Assembly: GCA_958298945.1 (NCBI GenBank)
Contig: OY282606.1
Location: 77,735,622 to 77,799,621, forward strand
Direction: 5' to 3'
Length of the DNA stretch: 64,000 nucleotides
Source: Atherix ibis
Taxonomy: Eukaryota > Arthropoda > Insecta > Diptera > Athericidae
A program made the translations under genes and the position numbers. Of this stretch, positions 23,697 through 33,436 are shown one piece after another (position 1 is the first letter of the stretch; each line of letters opens with the position of its first letter). Under the pieces are notes generated by a model. It saw only the letters and a list, made by a program, of their open reading frames with translations, searched no databases and was not told the origin of the DNA.

Positions 23697-25153
23697 TTTT
23701 ATATTCCTTACAAATTAACACATCACAAAAATCAATATTTATCTTTATTAAGTATAGAAATTTATCCATTTTTTTAGAAAATTTTGTTCTGTTCATGTCC
23801 AAGAATCAAATTAATAAAAATTTTATACTGAAACATGTTTGCTGCATCTCATTTACGGTGAAACATTTGCTGAGGTACGATGCATTTGTATTACCACAAT
23901 TTTTGGAAAAAAATGTTTCAATATATTGTATAAAATATACGTTAAGTTAAATTAATTTTTTCAGTTCAAAAATAAAAGAACAGAAATTAGGTTTCAAAAG
24001 AAAAAAACCTGCTACCCATGGGAACGTACCCTAAGGCTGCATAAACAGACAGTTCTTATGACATTTCATAAAACGGTACGCTGTCATGTTGGCAATTCTA
24101 TATTTAATGTTGCTGTTTATTGTTTTGGTTAATTTTTATTATTCTAATAGAAAAGCATTTCAAAATAAGAACATTTATAGTATATAAAAAAAGGTTATAT
24201 TATTATTAGTAATGATATTGTTAGTAGAATATAATACTTATAAGAAAAGCCTATTGAATTATGGTGAAGAAAAAAAAGTGTATTTTCAATTAATTCGTTG
24301 CTTAATTTACAACCGGAACTATTTATGGAAAGAGTTTTTGGATATATTTTAATATAAATAGCAGATTTCTATCCAGATTAATTTCCAATTCTCTTTTTAG
24401 TACATATAATTAAGGCAAAACCCGATTTGACTCCGTTAATTAAGAGGATTTTTTATACAATAAGCGATGTGCCATTGGAGTTTCCTTCACATTCAGAATG
24501 TTCTAGAACCGTAAAAACGAAGGATTTTATTGTAAAGTTGTAACTTACAAAAATTCCTTCATAAAACCCTTTGTGTGAACAAATTTATTATATTATAAAT
24601 GATATATATGCGTAAACAAAGGAGATTAACGTTGCACTTGTAATTTACAGAACTTTAATGATAATTTTAAGAAGATTTCATCTCCGAAATTTTAAATTTT
24701 TTAAAATTAAATTTTTGTTTGAATAATTTTCAATACTAAATCAGAACTAATGCGACGTATTTTATGAAAAGGCCTCAATGAGATGGATGTTTTCTGGATA
24801 TAATCTCGGTACCAAAACTAAGATTAGGAAGCTAAAAGCAGCGAATATTTCTTCCGAGAAATAAAATTTGTCTGTATAATAATAAGCTATGTTGAATTTC
24901 CTGTAAAAAAATAAAATAATATATCAATGATTTTACATAATTGCACATATTCCCAAACTTTCTTGATTATTCCTTTTGGAGATTTTGCAAAAATATGTCA
25001 AGAAAACTCAATATATATGTACGAATTATAATAGTGAAAGAGATGAAAATTATGTTTTAGAAATATTGGGAAGATGAAAATTATATTCGTTTTAACAAAA
25101 TAAATTTGGGAAGATCTCCACACGCTCTACGCACAATCAAAATCAACCTAGTT
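23697..25153. other. AT-rich intergenic stretch
   Basis: No gene, RNA or recognised repeat was found between the MITE and the first tRNA. Confidence 0.5.
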
Positions 25154-25271
25154 GTCAGGATGGCCGAGCGGTCTAAGGCGCCAGACTCAAGAGTAATCTT
25201 ATCCGATTTGGTCGGGTATCTGGGTGTTCTGGTCCTCTCTGAGGGCGTGGGTTCGAATCCCACTTCTGACA
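25154..25271 (+). tRNA. tRNA-Leu(CAA), intron-bearing
   Basis: Cloverleaf read by eye: acceptor stem GTCAGGA (25154-25160) with TTCTGAC (25264-25270) and discriminator A at 25271. A-box-like TGGCCGAGCGGTCTAAGGCG, anticodon stem CCAGA/TCTGG, anticodon CAA at 25188-25190, long variable arm (class II, as expected for Leu), and B-box GGTTCGAATCC. A 35-base intron (25192-25226) follows the purine 3' to the anticodon, the standard place for eukaryotic tRNA introns. The intron folds into a stem around CCGA/TCGG. It decodes UUG leucine codons. No CCA is encoded, as usual in animals. Two more copies lie at 25819 and 31350. Confidence 0.97.
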
Positions 25272-25276
25272 CAGTA

Positions 25277-25284
25277 TTTTTTTT
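25277..25284 (+). terminator. Pol III terminator (T8) of the first tRNA-Leu
   Basis: Run of eight T residues starting 6 bases after the tRNA 3' end. Confidence 0.9.
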
Positions 25285-25805
25285 CAAAATGAAATTAACA
25301 ATAAAAGAACGTGTCTACAATCCCTTGTATTACATGTTAAAATAAACAGTTAAAGCATGTCTCTACTATACATTTGCGTATTCAAAGTTTGCACCTTATC
25401 AAGGTACTCTGAAGTTCTCTTCAATGTTGCTTTTAGATCAATTTTTATTTGATATTTAAGACTATGAAATATATATAAAAATACATTTCCTGATGTTTCT
25501 GACAATGAAAGAATATTTTCTATTATTACTGCTTATACAAATTCCTATCTTTATAAAAATAATTTCCTTATTTGACTTGAATAGATAACACCACAGATCA
25601 TATACTCCTTGATCTATGATAATATCCAAATGCCAAAGAATATGATTCTAATTTTAGATCAATTCACAACTACTGAGTATTTTCGTTAAACTTATATGTC
25701 TTTGCATTTATCAATGAGATCCTTAACTTAAAATCTATTTCTTTTCAATTTATATTGATAAATAATATAATAAATTACTACTCATAAAAAATAAAACTAT
25801 GTTTT

Positions 25806-25811
25806 AAAAAA
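25806..25811 (-). terminator. Pol III terminator (T6) of the second tRNA-Leu
   Basis: Six A residues on the plus strand, giving T6 on the transcribed minus strand 8 bases past the tRNA 3' end. Confidence 0.85.
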
Positions 25812-25818
25812 GATTCTG

Positions 25819-25935
25819 TGTCAGAAGTGGGATTCGAACCCACGCCCTCAGAGAGGACCAGAACACCCAGCGCCCAAGTTTATCGGGCAAGATTGCTCTT
25901 GAGTCTGGCGCCTTAGACCGCTCGGCCATCCTGAC
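25819..25935 (-). tRNA. tRNA-Leu(CAA), intron-bearing, second copy
   Basis: The mature sequence is the same as the copy at 25154, including both boxes and the CAA anticodon (complement of 25899-25901). The intron (25864-25897) is 34 bases instead of 35 and differs in its middle, where GCCC and GGGC form the central stem instead of CCGA/TCGG. It is convergent with the first copy, 547 bases apart. Confidence 0.97.
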
Positions 25936-26004
25936 TTATAACTGTACAAAATTAATATTACACATCACAGTAAATTCTATAAATAAACATATACATATGT
26001 TGTC
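25936..26004. other. Spacer
   Basis: Nothing recognised; contains the minus-strand 5' flank of the second tRNA. Confidence 0.4.
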
Positions 26005-26120
26005 CGGATAGGGTCGGAGGTAAAGAATAGCCCTATGGTATTTCCTGCATGTCGTAAGAGGCGACTAAAGGGATACTGGGTCGTCGTCATGGCTGCTTGC
26101 TCTAGGTGGGGAGTGGCTAT
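26005..26120. repeat. GC-richer block, possible transposon-derived repeat
   Basis: TCGTAAGAGGCGACTAAAGG within a 110-base block (CCTATGGTATTTCCTGCATG upstream) stands out from the AT-rich flanks and resembles, from general familiarity only, leader sequence of non-LTR elements in insects. No copy elsewhere in the window was found, so the call is weak. Confidence 0.3.
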
Positions 26121-27530
26121 GGCGTCGAATAGGAGGATGTTAGAGTATAAAGATTAAAACGGGAATAAATGGTAATAGGATTGTAAAGTGGAATATATGG
26201 TTGTAATTGGAATAAGGGAAAATAATTATGAATAATAATAGATGGAAATTATGGCGATAATGATAACAATATATATTACAGTGAAACAAGTGAAATATGG
26301 GGAACAGGGGAAAATAAATATGTTATAATAATAAGTGATAATGATAAGAATATGAAATGCGGTGATACGGGTGAAATAGAGACGACTCAGGACGATATGT
26401 ACTCAACAGGACAGTCAAACCGCTTGAGCAGATGGATGTGAAAGCGTCTGGCAAGGTTTGGTTGCCCTTTAGCAATAAATACATACCTACATACATATAC
26501 ATATGTCCATAGAAGCTCATGTAAATACTGTCACGTAAATATTGTATATATTTTTTATAGTATGGAAATTAACTACTCATGGAAGAGTCTTTATTATGAA
26601 AGTTATTCTTTATGGGAAAACATTCACTATGACTATGAAATAATATTCTTTATCAAAAGAATTTTATTTACTGCAAATTTTTATTAATATAAAATCATTT
26701 ATTATTGATTATATGTGCCGTACCGGTATTTAATGGAAGTGGGATAAGTCATATATTTTCTAATTTAAGATATTTTAAGGTTGGAAGTTTGAATAAATTA
26801 AAAAATATTTCTATACTATATAATAAAATATTTACTCTTGCATATAAAATTTTTTTATAATTGTAAAATTTTGAAAATTTAAAATTTCTTTGAACTTTTT
26901 AAAAATTAACAGAATTGCTTCAAAATTATTTATAACAAACGAAATAATGAATGCAAAAGTAAAAAAATTCACATTTCATAATTATTTTTATCAGATCCGG
27001 TTCTCTGCCTTCTTCGAAAATGCGATTTTGAAGTGATTTAAAATATTCCTGGTAAATTGGCGGGATGTAAAGTAGTAAATTCATAATATTTTTATATTTC
27101 AAAATCTAGTCGTTCTACATAATCGAAGTCAGCAGATATTTCCGTATATTTCTGGCGTTCATCCCCTATTGGGTGAAATATTTAAAACATGAAATTCGCC
27201 ATCATAATTTGAGCTTTAACGGTTTGCATTTCAATAAATTTAAAAATATTGATAAAACCTAATAGAGATAACTTTTTTGTATTTTGTGGGTGTCTGATAA
27301 TGTAAGTTTATTATCCAAGAGTGTTTATAGTATCAGCTAAAAAAAATATATGTTTTATTATACCCAAATGGACTTGCCTCACTTTCAAAATTAATGAATA
27401 ATTGTAATCGTTAATTAAACGGATAGTATTTCAGTTGTATCAGTCTATTTTTAATAATAAAACAAAATATTGTGCAAAAGTGTATTCTGGGGTGTTGGAC
27501 AGAACGGGAGGGTTTTTAAATATGGGCCAA
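26121..27530. other. AT-rich intergenic stretch
   Basis: No gene or RNA recognised. 26130-26400 is rich in GATAATAATG/GGAATAA-like imperfect short repeats. Confidence 0.45.
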
Positions 27531-27534
27531 TGGC

Positions 27535-27690
27535 GACCATACTAAGAGAGCACGTGTTTCTAGTAGGCATGCTTCTCGCTAGCTTTATGCGAAGATTGCG
27601 GGGGGCTCAATGTTTTTTAGCAGAAATGTGCTCCCACACCCAGCATAAACAGAAAAGATCATGCCGGAACATATAGGGGATAATAGAGAT
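27535..27690. repeat. Dispersed repeat A, copy 2
   Basis: Contains the same ordered blocks as 1700-1815 (CCATACTAAGAG, CTCCCACACCCAGCATAA, CAGAAAA, ATGCCGGAACATATAGG). It has about 40 extra bases between the first two blocks. Confidence 0.7.
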
Positions 27691-27699
27691 ACCCGAAGA

Positions 27700-27728
27700 C
27701 AAATACTGTCAATTTTTGACAGTATTTG
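27700..27728. repeat. 13-bp perfect hairpin
   Basis: CAAATACTGTCAA (27700-27712) pairs exactly with TTGACAGTATTTG (27716-27728) around a TTT loop, directly after dispersed repeat A copy 2. Confidence 0.9.
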
Positions 27729-28794
27729 CATATCAGTTTTCAATCGGCGTCGGAACCGGTCACTTTTATAATAATCGGCACATATTATCCTGCTATTTCA
27801 GCATCCAGTAGCGTTACGCAAATCACTTTGCAGGCATACCGATACACACATTCACTATTTCATAATTGCATGTTTGGTTTGGTTTTCCATCTTGGATTAT
27901 GACAGTGCAGTTTCAGCCACATGTTCTCGATGTATACCGATAATATTAATATGATATTATAGACATTTTTATTTATTTAGTTAAAATTAAAGTACATTAA
28001 AATAATAAAATGATAAGAATAGTGCATTGCAATAATATATGAAAGCATTTAATTTAAATTTTTCTTGCCGTCTAATGTTGTATTAACGTTAATCAAAGAG
28101 CTCCACCAAGATGGTACCGACACTGTACTGTTGTACTTGGTTAAGTAATGGATTTTGCAATTGGGGTGATATGTTTTCAAATAGACCGTGTGGCCCTTAC
28201 TGGATAGGCCTCTATACAAAATTATTCGTAAGAACGTACACATTTTCACGCGTTCGTAAGCTATTTAAAATTAAAAAAATCGCACTTAAATTTTTACTCC
28301 GCGATAAGTATCTACAATAAATGTCGACAAAAGTATGCAAGCATTTCGGTATGCTATCATTTCATGAAGAATGACGTGTTTAAAACTCTCCGAAAGTCTA
28401 CAAAATTGAAGCGCTTGATATGTTATTTACAAAACAAATAATAAATTATAAGAAAATAAATGTTGCCTTCTGTCGTGTTTAAATTATATTTTTGTTTGGA
28501 ATAAGTAAGTTAAAATAGAAATTAATTATGGTTTTGGTATTCAACAAATTTCTATTATGAAAACTAGATGTTAGTGCGTGTCATATCTACATAAAAAAAA
28601 CCATGTCTACGATTTCTTGCCGTATTTGCAATAGTCGTAGATGCATATACGAAAATCTTGGCCTATCCAGATATTGTTTAATCTAAGGTGTGGCCATACT
28701 TGAAATTTTAAAATTTTCTGTTACTGTCAGTTGTATTCAGTAAGGTTTGCAATCTATTCATGGAAAGATATACGCCTTAACAACCCAGAAGATA
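27729..28794. other. Intergenic stretch, no supported gene
   Basis: A 66-codon minus-strand open frame at 28049-28249 has no recognised motif. No RNA or transposon signature was seen. Confidence 0.4.
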
Positions 28795-29284
28795 GGCGCA
28801 TTTTCATCTCTTTGGAGCGGTGAATAAACAAAATTGGCGTTACTGGGTAGAAGCCAATTCACAAATTATTCACGACGAACCGTTACACTCCGAAGAAGTG
28901 ACCATGTGGAGTGGTTTATGGCATAGTGGAATCATTGGCCCTTATTTTTTTTAAATGATGATTGAGTTGCCTACTGTTAATAGTAAGCGGTACAAATCTT
29001 AATTGAAAGATATTGATTTAACGAATATGCGGTTTCAACAAAACGGAGCAATGTGCCATGCAGCCCATGCCATAATTGATTTATTGCGGGAAAAGTTGTA
29101 AATATGTAATGACCTTCACGGAGTTGCGATTTAACACCTTTGGACTTTTTTGTAGGGTTGTTTGAAGTCATTGTTTTTTGTCAAAAAACCAGCAACTGTT
29201 GATGCATTAAAATTGCATCAAATACGTGAAATAAGGCCGGATATATTGCCCATGGTGGTCGAAAATTGGAATCATCGTATTCGG
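28795..29284 (+). pseudogene. Tc3-like transposase relic, interrupted by a mariner element
   Basis: Plus frames read FGAVNKQNWRYWVEANSQ, then HSEEVTMWSGLWHSGIIGPY, NMRFQQNGAMCHAAHAIIDL (second catalytic Asp changed to Asn), and finally KPATVDALKLHQIREIRPD followed by VVENWNHRI. That is the C-terminal order of Tc3-like transposases. At about 29285 the reading passes into the inner arm of the mariner derivative, so the last residues are missing. Several stops (near 28955, 29000 and 29100) show it is dead. Confidence 0.75.
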
Positions 29285-30009
29285 TTTTGCTGCTTTGCTT
29301 GCACGTGTTTTGGCTCGTCTTCGATTTTTGCCCATTTAAAAAAATGGATCAAAGAATCTGTTTCGGGAACAAGAAAAAGGCGCAGGGGGCTAGATTTACG
29401 GTGACTGCGGCATTATTAGTGTGTTGTTTTTGGCCAAAAATGGCAAAAGCAAATTTTTTTCTTCCACAAATCCGGGCGTTTCTAGCGAATTGGTTCACGC
29501 AACTTGCGCATAACTTGCAGGTAATATTCCTTATTGACCGTTCTATCCTGTGACAAGAACTCTTCATGCACCACGTCCCTGCAATCGAAGAAAACTAAGC
29601 AAAACCTTCACATTCGACCGAACTTGGCGCGTTTTTTTGGGTCTTAGCTCAAGCGGCAGCTTCCATTGGGATGATTGAGTTTTGGTTTCCACGTCATAAC
29701 CATAAACCCATGATTCGTCACCAGTTATGACCCTCTGGAGTAAATTTGAGTCGTCACGGACAGAGTCCAACAGCTCCTTAGCAATGTTAATGCGATGCTG
29801 TTTTTGGTAGAAAATGGGCAAAAATCGAAGACGAGCCAAAACACGTGCAAACAAAGCAGCTGTCAAAAAATAACAACATTCAAAATGGCCGAACTTGTCG
29901 GCATAAGTGAGAGACATGAGTACAAACATAACGCCACAAAAAAATGGAAAATCAAATATACGTAACCCGCGGAAATTGAAAATTCGCGATACTTTTTGAA
30001 CAGACCTCG
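29285..30009 (-). mobile_element. Rearranged mariner derivative (foldback type), copy 1, one arm truncated
   Basis: Oriented on the minus strand. The intact outer end at 29800-30009 starts CGAGGTCTGTTCAAAAAGTA and is followed by TA (30010-30011). Inward it reads part of a mariner transposase (ELLDSVRDDSNLLQRVITGD, YGYDVETKTQSSQWKLP). Near 29360-29395 the C-terminal coding sequence (FFLFP) joins an inverted copy of the element's own start: ATGGATCAAAGAATCTG fused to TTTCGGGAACAAG. The inverted arm runs only to about 29285 and abuts the Tc3-like relic, so its outer roughly 130 bases are missing. It lacks the helix-turn-helix region and the second-Asp segment. The same two junctions occur at 39822-40635. 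Confidence 0.85.
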
Positions 30010-30660
30010 TATAGGCCGTCACTGATCAACCAAAGTTTACTGTCATTTTATTATCATCTCTCAACAATAAAAGAGTAATCAATTCACTCTCTTTCGAGAA
30101 ATTCCACAGTCGAAAGACCTTATCTTAACGTATACCCTTGAAATAATTGCTAGATAACTGACCATAGAAAGAGAAACCTCAAATATGGTAAAAGAGAATT
30201 AATTCGTGTGCGTCTAATGTGAATTTGTGCTGTCATTTTTACGATCATACCACGCTTCCTACCTAAAATCATCTTTCAAATATACAGAAATGCTGAACAA
30301 ACTTACGAGTATGAACCGGATTATCGCTTACAAATGTGTTGTTATCGAAAATATAAAATAATAAACAACAAAGTTGTTTGTCAAGTAAAAATTTCGCTTT
30401 TACTAGATTTCTGTTATGAATTCTCGAAGAGATCGGCTTGGCATTTTATAAAATGCACACGTGAAATCGACGATTATTAGATAAAATGCATAAGAAAACT
30501 AGTTCTAATCGAACCCCGCCGCATGGATATATTCAAATTCTCAAATAAACCTGGTCACTCGAAAGGTAATTACTATTCATCGACTTGTTTTCTTAATTCA
30601 CATTTTTATACGAATATTAGTCGCTAGGCAGTTCCCACTAGTCTACTAGTTGATAAGTCG
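30010..30660. other. Intergenic stretch upstream of Fah
   Basis: No gene recognised; presumably holds part of the Fah upstream region. Confidence 0.45.
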
Positions 30661-30666
30661 TCAGTT
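30661..30666 (+). promoter_or_regulatory. Possible initiator (TCAGTT) for Fah
   Basis: TCAGTT matches the insect initiator consensus TCAKTY about 300 bases before the Fah ATG. No convincing TATA box or downstream element was seen, so this is a weak candidate. Confidence 0.2.
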
Positions 30667-30962
30667 CGTGTTTTCTACTCTTTTCATTTGGCAATAAATA
30701 ATTTTTCGAATAAAAACGTAAGAAAAAACAAAATTTTGGTATTCTACACAAAAATGAAAATGTTGAGAAACAATAAAAATTAAAAAAACTCTTAATAATT
30801 ACCAAAAAAAATGTTAAAGAAAACCCGAAATAAATGTTATTAAAATATTACTTTTTATCAATAGTTTTAACTCTATTAATATATTCGTTCAATTGGCTTT
30901 TAACTAAACAAGATAACATCGCACTGATTACAGGTGATAGAAAGAGAATCAATAAAATTAAC

Positions 30963-33292
30963 ATGGAAAGTTTTGTGCCAGTATCGAATGGAAGTGATTT
31001 TCCAATTCAAAATCTTCCTTATGGTGTATTTTCAACAAAAACAAATGTAAGTTATTGTGAAACTCTAAAGTGTTGGGGGGTCTAAATATCTAAAATTTCC
31101 CTTTAGCGAATAAGTAATAAATAATGTTTTTTTTTTAAAACTGCAGTTTGTAGAAAAATTTTTATAAAATCAAATAAACAAATTATACTAAAAAATTGGG
31201 GAAAATTATAATTTAACATACATAAAAATATGTTAAATTGCAGAATAAATCAATTTTTTTCGAAAATGAAATCAAAAGTTCTAGAAAAAAGGCAACTAAA
31301 TGTAAATTTTAAATAAAAATTATGGAACGTATAAAAATTAAAAAATTTCTGTCAGAAGTGGGATTCGAACCCACGCCCTCAGAGAGGACCAGAACACCCA
31401 GATACCCGACCAAATCGGATAAGATTACTCTTGAGTCTGGCGCCTTAGACCGCTCGGCCATCCTGACTATAACAATATTTAATCAAAATACTGTGAACAA
31501 CTCAAATTCTATTAATAAACATTCTGTATTAGGTGTTCATTATTTCTAATATACTCGTATATATTTTTTAGCCACAAAGACGCATATGTGTTGCCATAGG
31601 AAATAGTGTTTTCGATATGAATGCTGCCCATTTACTCTATCCCGAACGAGTTCAGGTAATATATGAACTATGATCAAATGCATTTTTTTATTAAAACCAA
31701 TTCTTTTTTGCAAGTAGACTAGAAAAGTTAAAAAAAAAGAAAATATAAATGATTGGTTTTTTGATAAAATATTATTTTTAGACCGCCTTGAAAGCTGAAA
31801 ATCTGAACATTTTAATGAGTCTGGGTTATAAAGCATGGAAAACTGGTATAAATAAGCAAACATAAACTTAAAGCCATTTTATTGAAAAGTTTTTTTATAG
31901 TTAGGGCACGAACCATCGAGCTTTTAAGCAAAGGTTCAGTACTTGAAAACAACGTGGAATTGACGAAGGAGTAAGTTGTTAGAAAGTAATGTAAACAGAT
32001 TCTGTAATGTAAAATTTCGTTTTTTAATTTTACCGATTTTATTTTTAAATATTTTTAACTTTTCGTCATAACTACGTAGTTAAAAATACGTTTTTTTTAA
32101 TTTCATTTTTAATATATTTTAAGATTATTTTTATTTATTTTAAAATTGTTTTTGAAATAGTCTCCAAATGTTAAATGATATTATATATCCGTCCAAACAC
32201 GTAAAAATACAAAAAAAAATAATATTTTCTTAACGTCATGGAAGATCAGAAAAGCTTAAATCTTTCTTAATATTTAGAGCAATCATCCCACAATCGGAAT
32301 GTCAAATGCACCTTCCGGCGAATATAGGTGACTATACGGATTTTTACTCCTCTATCCACCATGCCACTAATGTTGGTATTATGTTCCGCGGAAAGGAAAA
32401 CGCTCTGATGCCGAACTGGAAATACTTACCGGTAGGATATCATGGACGTGCGAGTTCAGTGGTAGTCTCAGGCACACCAATTCGACGTCCTTTCGGACAG
32501 ACACTTCCGGCAGATGCAGCTAATCCTGTTTTCGGACCTTGTAAGCTACTCGATTTCGAATTGGAAATGGCTTTCTTTATTGGAGGACCAGAAACAAAAC
32601 TTGGTGATCGTGTATCAGTTCAAGAGGCATGGAAACACGTCTTTGGATTTACTCTCATGAATGATTGGAGCGCTCGTGACATTCAAAAGTGGGAATATGT
32701 ACCGTTAGGTCCTTTCACAGCTAAGAACCTTGGAACTACCATTTCCCCCTGGATCATTTCTACAGCAGCATTGGAGCCATTTTTGGTTCCAAACTATCCA
32801 CAAGACCCGGAAGTATTCCCGTACCTTAAACATGAACAACCTTTTAACTTTGATATTAATTTAGAGGTAGCCATAAAACGTAAGTCATTTAATTTGGGTT
32901 TAAAAAAAACAAGCAATAAAAACAACTAATTTGATATTTTCTTAGCGGAAAAACAATCCGAAGCAACTGTGGTTTGTCAATCTAACTACAAAAACTTGTA
33001 CTGGACTGCCGTACAGCAAATTGCTCATCACACCGTAACAGGTTGCAACCTTCGTCCGGGCGATTTAATGGCATCTGGCACGATAAGCGGAGATACAGAA
33101 GGATCTTATGGTTCGATGCTGGAACTTAGCTGGAAAGGTACTAAAACTGTTCATCTAAATGGTGGTGAAGTACGTAAATTTCTGCAAGATGGCGATGAGG
33201 TTATAATTCGCGGACATTGTGAACGAAATGGACTACGAATTGGCTTTGGAAATTGTACTGGAAAAGTACTACCTGCTTTGCCGTTTCCATAA
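30963..33292 (+). CDS. Fah: Fumarylacetoacetase, complete six-exon gene
   Basis: Hydrolyses 4-fumarylacetoacetate to fumarate and acetoacetate, the last step of tyrosine catabolism; cytosolic in other animals. Exons are 30963-31046, 31572-31655, 31782-31845, 31901-31970, 32278-32879 and 32946-33292: 1251 bases, 416 residues plus stop, against 419 in the human enzyme. All introns are GT-AG with matching phases. The N-terminal domain starts MESFVPV, then [14 protein letters not shown]. The catalytic domain has [41 protein letters not shown] and [20 protein letters not shown]. By alignment to the mammalian enzyme the metal ligands are Asp122, Glu195, Glu197 and Asp230, with His129 and Glu361 in the catalytic positions, so it should be active. 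The start follows the family; an in-frame ATG at 30834 would add 43 mostly hydrophobic residues and is less likely. Confidence 0.97.
31340..31345 (-). terminator. Pol III terminator (T6) of the third tRNA-Leu
   Basis: Six A residues on the plus strand, 5 bases past the 3' end of the minus-strand tRNA, inside Fah intron 1. Confidence 0.85.
31350..31467 (-). tRNA. tRNA-Leu(CAA), intron-bearing, inside Fah intron 1
   Basis: Same mature sequence as the copies at 25154 and 25819: GTCAGGA acceptor arm (complement of 31461-31467), CAA anticodon (complement of 31431-31433), long variable arm and GGTTCGAATCC box. The 35-base intron (31395-31429) is identical to that of the first copy. It lies antisense within the 525-base first intron of Fah, so Pol III transcription would run against Fah transcription. 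Confidence 0.97.
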
Positions 33293-33430
33293 AAAGTATT
33301 GTCATTTTTAAAAATTCGTTTCTTAATTTGGCTTTTTTAATAATAATTGTATTTAATTCAATTTTTTTTTAAATTTATTTTGCTATATTGAAGATTGAAA
33401 TGTATTTTGTTAATGCTTTATAAAATCATA

Positions 33431-33436
33431 AATAAA
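33431..33436 (+). terminator. Polyadenylation signal of Fah
   Basis: AATAAA about 140 bases after the Fah stop codon, followed by a T-rich and GT-containing stretch (TTGTTTTTTTGTCTGTTT). Confidence 0.55.

Noticed and set aside
25081..25345. Open frames on both strands including [20 protein letters not shown]
   Set aside because: They read through the tRNA-Leu gene; this is the well-known spurious antisense frame of tRNA-Leu.
28049..28249. 66-codon minus-strand open frame as a gene
   Set aside because: No recognised motif, no splice or transcript evidence; too short to support.
31322..31549. Open frame with [20 protein letters not shown] inside Fah intron 1
   Set aside because: Same spurious tRNA-Leu antisense reading as at 25.1 kb.
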